From: Fidelibacterota bacterium
GTDB lineage: Bacteria; Pseudomonadota; Alphaproteobacteria; Rhodospirillales; Rhodospirillaceae
Assembly (NCBI GenBank): GCA_947476065.1
Contig: CANJPG010000035.1
Coordinates: 1 to 32,954, forward strand
Direction of reading: 5' to 3'
DNA: 32,954 bases
This document shows positions 16,281 to 24,121 of this stretch, one piece after another; position 1 is the first letter of the stretch; each line of letters begins with the position of its first letter. The notes under the pieces were generated by a model. The model ran no database searches. It worked only from the letters and a program-made list of their open reading frames with translations, and had not been told where the DNA came from. A program made the translations under genes and the position numbers.

Positions 16281-16312
16281 CCATTGATTAAAAAACGTAT
16301 ATTTATCAATGG
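16281..16312. repeat. Inverted repeat in the fkp/rpmJ intergenic region
   Basis: CCATTGAT (16281-16288) and ATCAATGG (16305-16312) form a perfect eight-base inverted repeat with a 16-base AT-rich spacer. It lies between two divergent genes, so it may be an operator. There is no T run to make it a terminator. Confidence 0.6.
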
Positions 16313-16337
16313 ATTGGTTTATTATGCGGTTGGTGGG

Positions 16338-16366
16338 TTGCGCCCCCTGGGGCAATTGAGTATAGA
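16338..16366 (+). promoter_or_regulatory. Possible rpmJ promoter
   Basis: TTGCGC (16338-16343) and TATAGA (16361-16366) are 17 bases apart, a fair sigma-70-type match. The predicted start is about 55 bases before the rpmJ ATG. Confidence 0.45.
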
Positions 16367-16428
16367 ACGGCCTCCTTATTCCAGGCCCCGCCGGTGGCGA
16401 GGCTGCTTCGACACCAAGGATACCGGCT

Positions 16429-16554
16429 ATGAAAGTGCGTAATTCTCTGAAGTCTGCCAAGCTGCGCGACAAGAACTGCCAGATCGTCCGCCGCAAAGGC
16501 CGCGTCTATCTCATCAATAAGAAAAATCCGCGCTTCAAGGCGCGTCAGGGCTGA
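16429..16554 (+). CDS. rpmJ: 50S ribosomal protein L36
   Basis: A 41-codon gene encoding [20 protein letters not shown] and ending [12 protein letters not shown]. This is the alphaproteobacterial L36 form. It keeps a single Cys and lacks the full zinc ribbon of the four-ligand form, so it should not need zinc. L36 is a small basic protein of the large ribosomal subunit. As is usual for this form, the gene stands alone rather than in the spc operon. It has its own candidate promoter and a strong terminator 37 bases after the stop. Confidence 0.95.
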   Translation: MKVRNSLKSAKLRDKNCQIVRRKGRVYLINKKNPRFKARQG

Positions 16555-16590
16555 CCGTAATATCAGTCCCTGTGTAAGGGAGAGACTTCG

Positions 16591-16622
16591 AACCGCGGGC
16601 TAGCATTTCCCGCGGTTTTTTA
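16591..16622 (+). terminator. Intrinsic terminator of rpmJ
   Basis: A nine-base perfect stem (16591-16599 with 16609-16617), a nine-base loop and a T run at 16616-16620. The T run is on the plus strand only. Confidence 0.9.
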
Positions 16623-16646
16623 TTGCCCGGATTTTGGGGGCAAGCC

Positions 16647-17249
16647 CTAACCCACAATGTTCATCGCGATGAGCATACCCATCGGGACCGTGCCGGCATT
16701 GTGCCAGGCGTGATTGGCGTTGCGCATGACCATCAAATCACCGGCCCGCATCGTCACCTGACCTTCGTCCAGCACCACCGTCACTTCGCCGCTGGTGAAC
16801 AGCACGTAACTGAGCGCGGCCGTCCGGTGCAGTTCGATGGTGGCGCGGTCGAGGGGGCCTTTGGCCGGCGGAATGGCCGAATAGAACCAGCGCGAGTTGG
16901 TCTGCTGGCCCGGCGTTAAATCACGCGTCGGCGTGATGACGATATTGGGATCGCCGGGACCGCCCGCGCCCAAAAGCTCGGCATTGCTGGAACGCCAGAC
17001 TTCGCCGAACTTAATTTTCTCGTCTTTCATGACGTAGGATTTGCCGGCCGCATTGTTGCCGGTGACCACGCGGCGGAAGCCTTCATCTTTCGGGTCCAGC
17101 AACGTGCGCATGCCGTCGGCGGCGGCCGCCGATTCCGTCATGCCCAAGGTACTGACTGCGATGGCGGCGCCACCCCACAACGACCGGCGCAAAAGCGCTC
17201 GGCGTCCAAACGAAACGGCGTTCGAGAAAGTCTCTGCGAATTTCGGCAT
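16647..17249 (-). CDS. Exported cupin-domain protein
   Basis: From the ATG at 17249 (GGAGG about six bases upstream) the product is 200 residues. The N-terminus has paired arginines and a hydrophobic stretch (FGRRALLRRSLWGGAAIAVS, ending ESAAAADG), which looks like a Tat-type signal. The C-terminal 80 residues form a cupin barrel (LSYVLFTSGEVTVVLDEGQV, AGDLMVMRNANHAWHN, then MGMLIAMN). The usual metal-binding His set is incomplete, so an enzymatic role is uncertain. It starts 29 bases after the pyruvate kinase stop on the same strand and may be co-transcribed with it. Confidence 0.82.
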   Translation of the reverse strand: MPKFAETFSNAVSFGRRALLRRSLWGGAAIAVSTLGMTESAAAADGMRTLLDPKDEGFRRVVTGNNAAGKSYVMKDEKIKFGEVWRSSNAELLGAGGPGDPNIVITPTRDLTPGQQTNSRWFYSAIPPAKGPLDRATIELHRTAALSYVLFTSGEVTVVLDEGQVTMRAGDLMVMRNANHAWHNAGTVPMGMLIAMNIVG

Positions 17250-17278
17250 GTGTCCCTCCCAGGAAATGACGACGAAGC

Positions 17279-18730
17279 TCAGGTAGCTTGGGTCTCGCCT
17301 CCGATCCACACAACGCGCACCATGTTGGTCGAGCCGACCTTGCCGAAGGGCATGCCGGCGGTAATGACTAAGGCCTGTCCATCTTTGCCGATGCCGCAGC
17401 GCTGGGCACCTTTGACGGCGACATCACCAATGTCGTCGACCGAATGGATGAAATCGCCGACCAGGGCGTGCACGCCCCAAACCAGGCCCAAGCGGCGTCC
17501 GGCGGCGAGGCTGGGTGTGATGCACAGGATGGGCACGTCGGGGCGCTCTTGGGCTGCGCGAAGCGTGGTCGAGCCCGACGAGGTAAAGGTAACGATGGCC
17601 GCCGCTTTCAACGTATGTGCGATCTGCCCGGCGGCGGCGGTGATGGCGGCGGGTGAGGAATGCTCGGTCTCGGCATGGCCGGCCTGCATCAGGGCGAGGT
17701 AATGCTCGTCGCTTTCCACCTGCACGATGATGCGGTGCATGGTGGCCACGGCGCGCACCGGGAACAATCCGGCGGCGGTTTCAGCCGAGAGCATCACGGC
17801 ATCGACGCCGTCGTAGATCGCCGTGGCGACATCCGAGGCTTCGGCGCGGGTCGGCACCGGCGACTTGATCATGCTTTCCAGCATCTGTGTCGCGACGACC
17901 ACCGGTTTGCCGTATTTGCGGCAGGCGCGCACGATGCGCTTTTGCAAGACCGGCACCTGCTCCAGGGGCATCTCGACGCCCAGGTCGCCGCGGGCGACCA
18001 TCACCGAGTCAGAAAGCTGCACGATTGTGTCCAGCTGATCGAGGGCCGAAGGTTTTTCCAGCTTCGACAGAATGCCGGCACGGCCCGCAACAGCGGCGCG
18101 CACTTCGGCAACATCCTCGGCGCGTTGCACGAACGACAGGCCAACCCAATCTACGCCTTGCGATAATCCGAACTGCAGATCGGCACGGTCCTTTTCCGTC
18201 AGCGCCGGAATCGGCAGCGTGACGTCGGGCACGTTGACGCCTTTGCGGTCGGAGATGACGCCGCCGATAATCACTTCGGTCTCGGCGAAATCCTTGCCGC
18301 AGCTTTTGACCTTCAAACGCAGGTGGCCGTCATCGACCAGCAACGTCGAGCCGGGCTTGAGGGCCGCGAAGATTTCCGGGTGAGGCAGACAGGTGCGCTT
18401 GTCGCTGCCGAGCGCCGTATCGAGGTCCAGGCGGAAGGTGGCGCCCACCTGCAGCAAGACCTTGCCTCCCTCGAAGGGGCCGACCCGCAGCTTCGGGCCT
18501 TGCAGATCCATAAGGATGGTGATCGGCCGTCCGGTTTCCTTCTCCAGGGCCCGGATCGCAGCCACCGAGGCCGCATGATCGGCGTGTGAGCCGTGGCTGA
18601 AGTTGAGCCGAAAGACATCGGCGCCGGCTTCATGCAGCGCAGCGATGGTGTCGGGGTCGCGACTGGCGGGGCCAAGGGTGGCAATGATTTTCGCGCGGCG
18701 GCCACGGTGCAGGGATTTGATTTCATTCAT
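17279..18730 (-). CDS. pyk: Pyruvate kinase
   Basis: The 483-residue protein has the standard order: AKIIATLGPAS at the N-terminus, FRLNFSHGSH, MDLQGPKLRVG, the B domain, MVARGDLGVEMP, VVATQMLESM (the pyruvate kinase signature lies just upstream) and VMLSAETAAGLFP, followed by the C-terminal allosteric domain. It converts phosphoenolpyruvate and ADP to pyruvate and ATP in the last step of glycolysis, with K+ and Mg2+. Length and motifs are normal. The ATG at 18730 lacks a clear ribosome site. The cupin gene follows closely downstream. Confidence 0.96.
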   Translation of the reverse strand: MNEIKSLHRGRRAKIIATLGPASRDPDTIAALHEAGADVFRLNFSHGSHADHAASVAAIRALEKETGRPITILMDLQGPKLRVGPFEGGKVLLQVGATFRLDLDTALGSDKRTCLPHPEIFAALKPGSTLLVDDGHLRLKVKSCGKDFAETEVIIGGVISDRKGVNVPDVTLPIPALTEKDRADLQFGLSQGVDWVGLSFVQRAEDVAEVRAAVAGRAGILSKLEKPSALDQLDTIVQLSDSVMVARGDLGVEMPLEQVPVLQKRIVRACRKYGKPVVVATQMLESMIKSPVPTRAEASDVATAIYDGVDAVMLSAETAAGLFPVRAVATMHRIIVQVESDEHYLALMQAGHAETEHSSPAAITAAAGQIAHTLKAAAIVTFTSSGSTTLRAAQERPDVPILCITPSLAAGRRLGLVWGVHALVGDFIHSVDDIGDVAVKGAQRCGIGKDGQALVITAGMPFGKVGSTNMVRVVWIGGETQAT

Positions 18731-18984
18731 AAAGCGACTTTACACGGGAGCGTTGAAATAGGCGAGGGGTGCTCTGCAGACTCCTGCCACTGCGGGACTC
18801 CACGGGGCTGGATTCGTCCAGCACGTGTCCGGAAAGTTGACGCCGAACGTGCACAGTGTCTCCGATTTCTTACACTGAGATTGCAGTCTACCCGCAATAA
18901 CATAGTAAAATCGCAATTCCGGTTGTGGCCCGGCGCTTGCATTGGAATGAGGTACCGTTAACCGCCAGCGCTGAAGGAATTGTT

Positions 18985-19458
18985 ATGGAAACCGCCCACC
19001 GCGATACCACCGTCGCCGCGCCGGGGCGCACCACGCGTGGCCGCCTGTCATCAGGCGAGCCCAATCCGGTCGACGTGCACGTTGGCCAACGCGTGCGTAT
19101 GCGCCGCACCCTGCTCGGCATGAGCCAGGAGAAACTGGGTGAGGCCGTCGGCCTGACTTTTCAGCAGATTCAAAAATATGAGCGCGGCGCCAACCGAATC
19201 GGCGCCAGCCGGCTCTGGGACTTAAGCCGGGTTCTGGACTGTCCGATGTCGTTCTTCTTCGAAGACATGGACGAGCAGACCGACAAGCACAGCCCCCGCA
19301 ATCTCGGCGGCGAAATGCCTGAGCTTGAAACCCATGAGGATGTCGAGGAAGGCCGCCAGGCGCTCGAGTTGATGCGCGCCTTCTACAAAATCCCCGAGCG
19401 TGCCGTGCGCGGACGCATCTGCGACCTCGCGAAATCGCTGGCTTCGCCGACGCAGTAG
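18985..19458 (+). CDS. XRE-family helix-turn-helix regulator
   Basis: The 157-residue protein has a Cro/CI-type helix-turn-helix near residues 32-88 (VGQRVRMRRTLLGMSQEKLG, then LTFQQIQKYERGANRIGASR, then FFFEDMDE). This sequence type is strongly conserved across alphaproteobacteria, where relatives act as transcriptional regulators of envelope or developmental genes. The C-terminal helical part (EGRQALELMRAFYKIPERAV) probably dimerises or senses a signal. The ATG at 18985 follows GAAGGA seven bases upstream and is preferred to an upstream in-frame start at 18925. It is divergent from pyk with a 254-base gap that likely holds both promoters. Confidence 0.92.
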   Translation: METAHRDTTVAAPGRTTRGRLSSGEPNPVDVHVGQRVRMRRTLLGMSQEKLGEAVGLTFQQIQKYERGANRIGASRLWDLSRVLDCPMSFFFEDMDEQTDKHSPRNLGGEMPELETHEDVEEGRQALELMRAFYKIPERAVRGRICDLAKSLASPTQ

Positions 19459-19490
19459 CGCGGCGAAGCCTAACGATCGGCTATTTTTTA
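19441..19490 (+). terminator. Possible terminator at the end of the XRE gene
   Basis: A nine-base perfect stem (19441-19449 with 19461-19469) overlaps the stop codon. A run of six T's (19484-19489) follows only after 14 bases, so it is an imperfect intrinsic terminator between convergent genes. Confidence 0.4.
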
Positions 19491-19918
19491 TTGCGGTAGA
19501 CGTCGTGGCAGCCCTTGCAGGAAAGGGCGTCCACGACTTCCGTCATCATGGCATCCTGACCTTTTGTGCGCGCCGTCACCGCTAGGGCTTCGGTCTTCTT
19601 TGCAAAGCTGTTCATGCGCTCGGAGAAGTCCGCCCACTGCTCCCAGACGAGCGGTTTGGACTCGCCGCCTTGCACCTTCGGCTCAAAGCTTTTCAGGGCC
19701 TGTTTGGCGGTGAGAGCGATGGCTTCGGCATGGGCGGCTAGGTTATCGGGCGGTATTTGCGTCGCCATGAGCATTCCCAGGGCCGCGGTCTGTTCATCTA
19801 ATGTCACCATAATGTGTTCGCGATAGTCGATGATATCCTTGTCCTCGAAGGCGCTGGCGGTGCTGCCGGCGCCAAGAAGCACCAGCATGGACATGACGAC
19901 TAATCTGGCAGGCTGCAT
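19481..19918 (-). CDS. Cytochrome c' (cytochrome c prime)
   Basis: The 145-residue product has a signal peptide (MQPARLVVMSMLVLLGAGST, cleavage near ASA-FE), a four-helix body and a C-terminal haem motif CKGCH in LSCKGCHDVYRNKK. A haem site near the end of a helical bundle is characteristic of cytochrome c'. These periplasmic proteins bind haem covalently and often NO or CO. Gas binding, NO protection and electron transfer are all possible here. The ATG at 19918 has GGGGAG seven bases upstream. The gene stands alone between the XRE gene (convergent) and the second EamA transporter. Confidence 0.88.
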   Translation of the reverse strand: MQPARLVVMSMLVLLGAGSTASAFEDKDIIDYREHIMVTLDEQTAALGMLMATQIPPDNLAAHAEAIALTAKQALKSFEPKVQGGESKPLVWEQWADFSERMNSFAKKTEALAVTARTKGQDAMMTEVVDALSCKGCHDVYRNKK

Positions 19919-20013
19919 TGCGGACTCCCCAAACTCCGTGTGAGCGTTCACATTGAACGCCGCGACATTTTCGGGCGGGCAGAAATCGGCTGCCTTGATC
20001 GGTGTCAATAGTT

Positions 20014-20946
20014 CTAACGGCTGGAGGCGCGCCGGGAGACTTCCAAGCCTAGGAGGAGGGCCAGCGCGCCGGCTACCTGCGTCCACGTCACGGCTTCGCC
20101 GAACATCAGCCAGGCCACCGCGCCGGGGATGGCTGGCTGCAGCAGGAACATCATCGCGACCAATCCCGCCGAGACGTGGGCGAGCGACATGGCGATGAAC
20201 ATCTGGCCGCCGATTTGCACAAACAGCACCATGCCGGCGGCCGCCAGCCAGCCCCGCGTGGTATGCGGCCAGAGCAGGTCCTCGGTCAGCGCGGCCAAGG
20301 CGAACAGGATGATCGCTGACACCACACACCCGATAGCCATGGTCGGCACGATCGACACGCGCTTGCGTACGCGGGAGAGCGTCAGCACGTAGCCCGCGTA
20401 AAACGCCGCCGCGCACATCGCCAGCACATCGCCGGCAACCGAGCGCCCGGCGACGCTCAAGCTCTCGCGCATCATCAGGGCCGAGCCGAGCAGCGCTACA
20501 GCCATGCCGACGATAAAAACGCCGCGCGGCTTTTCCTTGAATAGCAGCCAACTTCCGAGCACCACATAGACAGGCGTGATATTGGCCAGCACGGCGGCAT
20601 TGGTCACCGTCGTCATCATGATCGCGGAATTCCACAGCACCATGTCGCCGGCGAAAAACACCCCGCTCAGCACCACCAGCCAGAAGTCTCGCTTGCCTGT
20701 CGCCGTTCCCAGCGGAATGCGCTCCGCGGGGCGAAGCCACAGGACGGCGAAGAACAGGGGCAAGGGTAGTGTCAGGCGGTTCATGCCGGTCGCAATGGGT
20801 CCCACCTCCGACAGGCGCACAAAGATCGGCGAAAAGGCGGTGGAGAGCAGGCCCAGCAACAGAATGGGAAAGGCATGACGCGCGATAAAGCCCGGCGGCT
20901 GGGCCTCGACAGGTGCTAATGCAAGGGCGTCGGGATCGGTGGCCAT
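20014..20946 (-). CDS. EamA/DMT-family transporter (second copy type)
   Basis: This 310-residue protein has about ten membrane segments in two EamA repeats. Early helix one is ILLLGLLSTAFSPIFVRLSE; the first EamA half has AAVLANITPVYVVLGSWLL and the second LVAMMFLLQPAIPGAVAWLM. The N-terminal 25 residues are cytoplasmic. The two EamA proteins in this window are only broadly alike and do not look like a recent duplication. Its transport substrate is unknown. The ATG at 20946 has no strong ribosome site. It is divergent from the exported protein at 21079. Confidence 0.88.
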   Translation of the reverse strand: MATDPDALALAPVEAQPPGFIARHAFPILLLGLLSTAFSPIFVRLSEVGPIATGMNRLTLPLPLFFAVLWLRPAERIPLGTATGKRDFWLVVLSGVFFAGDMVLWNSAIMMTTVTNAAVLANITPVYVVLGSWLLFKEKPRGVFIVGMAVALLGSALMMRESLSVAGRSVAGDVLAMCAAAFYAGYVLTLSRVRKRVSIVPTMAIGCVVSAIILFALAALTEDLLWPHTTRGWLAAAGMVLFVQIGGQMFIAMSLAHVSAGLVAMMFLLQPAIPGAVAWLMFGEAVTWTQVAGALALLLGLEVSRRASSR

Positions 20947-21028
20947 GGCGTCGTGAAGTCCAGCGAAGAAGGCCTAGAGCCCCACATTCCTACACGTTCC
21001 AGCGCCTGGAGCGGACGGAATTATTCTA

Positions 21029-21034
21029 TATAAT
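21029..21034 (+). promoter_or_regulatory. Possible -10 element for the gene at 21079
   Basis: A perfect TATAAT lies about 45 bases before the ATG at 21079. No good -35 is visible at 17 bases. Transcription would start near 21041, at the palindrome. Confidence 0.45.
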
Positions 21035-21041
21035 GCTTTAG

Positions 21042-21063
21042 CCCAGTTGGGGCCCCAATTGGG
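21042..21063. repeat. 22-bp near-perfect palindrome in the 5' leader
   Basis: CCCAGTTGGGG (21042-21052) pairs with CCCCAATTGGG (21053-21063) with one G-T pair and no loop. It lies just after the TATAAT and ends six bases before the ribosome site CAGGAG. It could be a dimeric-protein operator or a leader structure. Confidence 0.65.
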
Positions 21064-21078
21064 AGACAGGAGATATCC

Positions 21079-21489
21079 ATGCGTATTCTGACTTTGTGTG
21101 CCGCCATGTTCGGCCTGTTCATGCTGAGCCACCAGGCCATCGCTGCCGCCCCGCGCGGCGGTGACTCCGAGCCGGTCATCGGCTCGTGGCTCGACAAACT
21201 GCCAGACGGCTCGGCGATGATGATCTCCTTCACGCCCTATGCCGTCACCTTCAACACCATCGACAGCCGCGGCATGGGCAGCGGCCCGCCGACGACCATC
21301 CAGGTGGAATATAAAAAGCAGGCCAATGGCTCCTTGATGCTGACTCCCACGGGAACCGTCGGCGAGCCAATGGCCGTGCGCGTCAACGGTCCCGACGTCA
21401 TGGTCATTCAGTTCCAGGGCCTGCAGCCGCGCACACTGGTCCGGCAAAAAGAAGACGCCGGCCCGGCCAATCCCCACGCCGCGCACTGA
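21079..21489 (+). CDS. Small exported protein of unknown function
   Basis: The 136-residue product has a clear signal peptide (MRILTLCAAMFGLFMLSHQA, then IAA-AP). The mature part (about 113 residues) looks like a small beta-sheet domain (VIGSWLDKLPDGSAMMISFT, then TTIQVEYKKQANGSLMLTPT, VMVIQFQGLQPRTLVRQ). I do not recognise a family; a lipocalin-like barrel is possible. The ATG has CAGGAG about seven bases upstream. The DUF1244 gene starts ten bases after the stop, suggesting coupled translation. Confidence 0.75.
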   Translation: MRILTLCAAMFGLFMLSHQAIAAAPRGGDSEPVIGSWLDKLPDGSAMMISFTPYAVTFNTIDSRGMGSGPPTTIQVEYKKQANGSLMLTPTGTVGEPMAVRVNGPDVMVIQFQGLQPRTLVRQKEDAGPANPHAAH

Positions 21490-21498
21490 GCTTTGTTC

Positions 21499-21816
21499 AT
21501 GGACGAGTTGACCCGCCTCAAAGCCGAAGCCGCCGCCTTCCGCGGCCTCGTGCAGCACCTGCAGAAGCGCACCGATGTCCAGAACATGGACATCATGAAC
21601 ACGGCTGGCTTCTGCCGGAACTGCCTCTACAAATGGTACAAAGCCGCCGCCGACCACTACGGCGCGCCGATCACCGTGGAAGAGGCCCAGGAGACCATCT
21701 ACGGCATGCCGGTCTCCGAATGGAAAACCAAATTCCAGAAACCCTCCACCCCCCAGCAGGAACAGGCCTATGAGGCCAGCAAACCCCTGCATGCCAAGAT
21801 CACGGTGGTGGAGTAG
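21499..21816 (+). CDS. DUF1244 family protein
   Basis: The 105-residue protein contains the conserved core of DUF1244 (FRGLVQHLQKRTDVQNMDIM, then NTAGFCRNCLYKWYKAAADH and YGMPVSEWK). The FCRNC pair of cysteines is conserved in the family and could bind metal. The biochemical function is not established. The ATG at 21499 is chosen over a TTG two codons earlier. It closely follows the exported protein gene and precedes gapR by about 100 bases. Confidence 0.9.
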   Translation: MDELTRLKAEAAAFRGLVQHLQKRTDVQNMDIMNTAGFCRNCLYKWYKAAADHYGAPITVEEAQETIYGMPVSEWKTKFQKPSTPQQEQAYEASKPLHAKITVVE

Positions 21817-21845
21817 CTGAGGCTGAATAGTCCCCGTTATCCCCG

Positions 21846-21854
21846 TTATCCACA
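21846..21854 (+). promoter_or_regulatory. Perfect DnaA box upstream of gapR
   Basis: TTATCCACA matches the DnaA-box consensus exactly. A degenerate copy (TTATCCCCG, 21837-21845) is directly in front of it in the same orientation, making a nine-base tandem array. Confidence 0.6.
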
Positions 21855-21884
21855 ACTTGTGGCGCGCGCCTGCGCTGCTATGGT
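21850..21884 (+). promoter_or_regulatory. Possible gapR promoter with palindrome on its -35
   Basis: TTGTGG (21857-21862) and TATGGT (21879-21884) are 16 bases apart, a moderate sigma-70 match. The -35 is the right arm of a perfect 13-base palindrome, CCACAA-C-TTGTGG (21850-21862), which also overlaps the DnaA box. Confidence 0.4.
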
Positions 21885-21920
21885 CCGCTTCTGTTTTCAT
21901 GATCATCAGGAGAGCGACCC

Positions 21921-22172
21921 ATGCCCGACGGCCAGGCAGATAAAGGCGTTTCGGCCCAACGGCTGAAAAGCTTCATCACGCGCATCGAGCGCCTGGAAGA
22001 AGAGAAGAAGGCCATGGGCGCCGACATCCGCGAGGTCTACTCCGAAGCCAAGTCCTCGGGCTTCGACGTCAAGATCATGCGCAAGGTCATCGCACTCCGC
22101 CGCATGGAGCCCAACGAGCGCCAGGAGCAGGAAGCCCTGATGCAGGTCTATATCGACGCCATTGGGTTTTAA
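21921..22172 (+). CDS. gapR: GapR-family nucleoid-associated protein (DUF2312)
   Basis: The 83-residue protein has the characteristic DUF2312/GapR sequence: SAQRLKSFITRIERLEEEKK, then IREVYSEAKSSGFDVKIMRK and VIALRRME. In Caulobacter GapR binds overtwisted AT-rich DNA ahead of moving polymerases and replication forks, stimulates gyrase and topoisomerase IV, and is essential. The first 50 residues form a long coiled-coil helix with many charges. The ATG has AGGAG eight bases upstream. Length is normal. The stop overlaps the convergent ligase gene by four bases. Confidence 0.95.
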   Translation: MPDGQADKGVSAQRLKSFITRIERLEEEKKAMGADIREVYSEAKSSGFDVKIMRKVIALRRMEPNERQEQEALMQVYIDAIGF

Positions 22173-24007
22173 ACGTAGAGCGCATCCAGCGCCGCGCGAT
22201 ACTCTCTCAATACCGCATGCCGGCGCACCTTTAGCGTCGGCGTCATCTGCCCGTTTTCCACCGTAAAGGCTTGAGTCGCCAGGGCGAACTTGCGCACCTT
22301 TTCGATGGCGCTCAGCTGCTTGTTGGCGTTCTCGACGGCTTTGGCTATGACGGCCTTGAACTCGGCATTGTGGGCAAGCGTCGCGAGATCTTCAGACACG
22401 GCATGGGCCTTGGCCCAATTGGCGGCAAAATCCGCATCGGGCACGATCAGCGCGGTGATGTAGGGTTTCTTGTCGCCGTAGGCCATGGACTGGGCAATGG
22501 ATTCCTCAAGGCCCAGCACACCTTGAATCCGCTGCGGCGAAACGTTGTCGCCGCCCGAGTTGACGATGATGTCCTTCTTGCGGTCGGTGATCTCGATGTA
22601 GTTGTCCTCATCGAGCCGCCCGATGTCCCCGGTGTGCAGCCATCCATCAGTGTCGATCGCGGCAATCGTGCCATCGGGGTCATTCCAGTAGCCCTTCATC
22701 ACCAGCTCGCCGCGGATCAGGATCTCGCCGTCGTCGGCGATCTTGACCTCTACGCCTTTCATCGGCGGGCCGACGGTGTTCAGTTTGATCTTGGTGGCGA
22801 GGTTGGCGCTGATCACAGGACCCGCTTCGGTCTGGCCGTAGCCTTGCAGCAGACGAACCCCCAGCGCGATGAAAAACACTCCGACGTCATAATTGAGCGG
22901 CGCGCCGCCCGAGATCATCGCCTTCAAGCGCCCGCCGAAACGGTCTTTCACCTTCGAGCGCACCAAGATGTCGCAAACCTTGTCGCGGGCCTTGTCCCAA
23001 AGCGTCATTGTCTCCGGCGCTTCGCAGCGCTTCTGGCCCAGCTCCAGGGCCAAGTGGAACAGATTGCGCTTCACCGCCGACTGCGCCTTCAGCCCCTGCA
23101 GGATGCGCGCGCGCATGCTTTCGTAAAGCCGCGGTACGGCGGTCATGATGGTCGGGCGCGCTTCGCCGAGGTTGGTGGTCAGCGTCTCGACGCGCTCGGC
23201 GTAGTAAATCTCCGCGCCCAGGGACATCGGAAAGAACTGCCCGCCCGAATGTTCGTAGGAGTGGGAGAGGGGCAGGAACGATAGGAACACTTCTGCGCCG
23301 ATGCCCAAGGGCCGAAGCACCTCGCGCGCACCGGCGCAATTGCACAGGATATTGCCGTGGGTCAGCATGACGCCGCGCGGCAATCCTCCGGTGCCCGAGG
23401 TGTAGATGATGCAGCACACATCATCGCGCTTCAGCATCACGACGTCGGGCGGCGGCGAGGCCTGGTTGGCGCCGGCGGTCATGAGGTCGGACCAGGCGCG
23501 CACGTCGGTCTGCGCCTTCATGGTCTTTTCCGGCTCGTCCATCACATAGAGCACAACCTTGCGGTCGGCTTCGGCGGCGGCCTGAATCACCGGCCGCGCC
23601 AGCTGCGGCGTCGAGACGATGATCACCTGGGCACCGGAGTCATTGATGATGTGCAGGTGGTTGATGGCCGTATTGGTGGTGTAGGCCGGCACGGCGATGG
23701 CGCCCAAGCTCATGATCGCCAAGTCCGCGATCAGCCATTCGGGCCGGTTCTCGGAGACGAGCATCACCCGGTCTCCGGCCCGCACCCCTGCGGCTTTCAG
23801 CCCATGGGCTGCCGCGGTCACGCGTTCGGCGACTTCATTCCAGCTGTGGGGGCGGTAGATAGTGTCCACCTTGGCCCACAGGAACGGGCGCTCGCCCAGG
23901 CGCTTGGCCTGGTCGAACAACATCCCGGGCAGGCTGGTCACAGCCGCGATATCAATGGCATAAGCACTATCGGCCACGCCGTTCTCCCAAAAGCGGTCGT
24001 CCCACAT
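22169..24007 (-). CDS. Long-chain acyl-CoA synthetase (AMP-forming)
   Basis: This 612-residue protein belongs to the AMP-dependent synthetase family. Motifs in order: IIYTSGTGGLPRGVMLTHG (P-loop, with G and R at two positions that are usually T and K), GYGQTEAGP, GWLHTGDIGRLD, ITDRKKDIIVNSGGDNVSPQ and the C-terminal TPTLKVRR with the likely catalytic Lys. It would activate a fatty acid as acyl-AMP and transfer it to CoA for lipid synthesis or beta-oxidation. Chain length is inferred from overall similarity to FadD15/ACSL-type enzymes. The ATG at 24007 has no clear ribosome site. Confidence 0.92.
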   Translation of the reverse strand: MWDDRFWENGVADSAYAIDIAAVTSLPGMLFDQAKRLGERPFLWAKVDTIYRPHSWNEVAERVTAAAHGLKAAGVRAGDRVMLVSENRPEWLIADLAIMSLGAIAVPAYTTNTAINHLHIINDSGAQVIIVSTPQLARPVIQAAAEADRKVVLYVMDEPEKTMKAQTDVRAWSDLMTAGANQASPPPDVVMLKRDDVCCIIYTSGTGGLPRGVMLTHGNILCNCAGAREVLRPLGIGAEVFLSFLPLSHSYEHSGGQFFPMSLGAEIYYAERVETLTTNLGEARPTIMTAVPRLYESMRARILQGLKAQSAVKRNLFHLALELGQKRCEAPETMTLWDKARDKVCDILVRSKVKDRFGGRLKAMISGGAPLNYDVGVFFIALGVRLLQGYGQTEAGPVISANLATKIKLNTVGPPMKGVEVKIADDGEILIRGELVMKGYWNDPDGTIAAIDTDGWLHTGDIGRLDEDNYIEITDRKKDIIVNSGGDNVSPQRIQGVLGLEESIAQSMAYGDKKPYITALIVPDADFAANWAKAHAVSEDLATLAHNAEFKAVIAKAVENANKQLSAIEKVRKFALATQAFTVENGQMTPTLKVRRHAVLREYRAALDALYV

Positions 24008-24121
24008 TTATATCAGGCTTTGGGGGAAGCGAAGCAAGGCCGGGATTGGCGCCGCTCGCGGGAAGTATTTACTGTTGGCGTGCGCGGTTCGGCGGCCTAT
24101 ATGGGCAAAAAGAGGTTCAGC

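Noticed and set aside
23357-24121. N-terminal extension of the M3 peptidase frame
   Set aside because: It is antisense to the acyl-CoA ligase gene, and a ribosome site exists only before the ATG at 24122, which gives the family's normal length.
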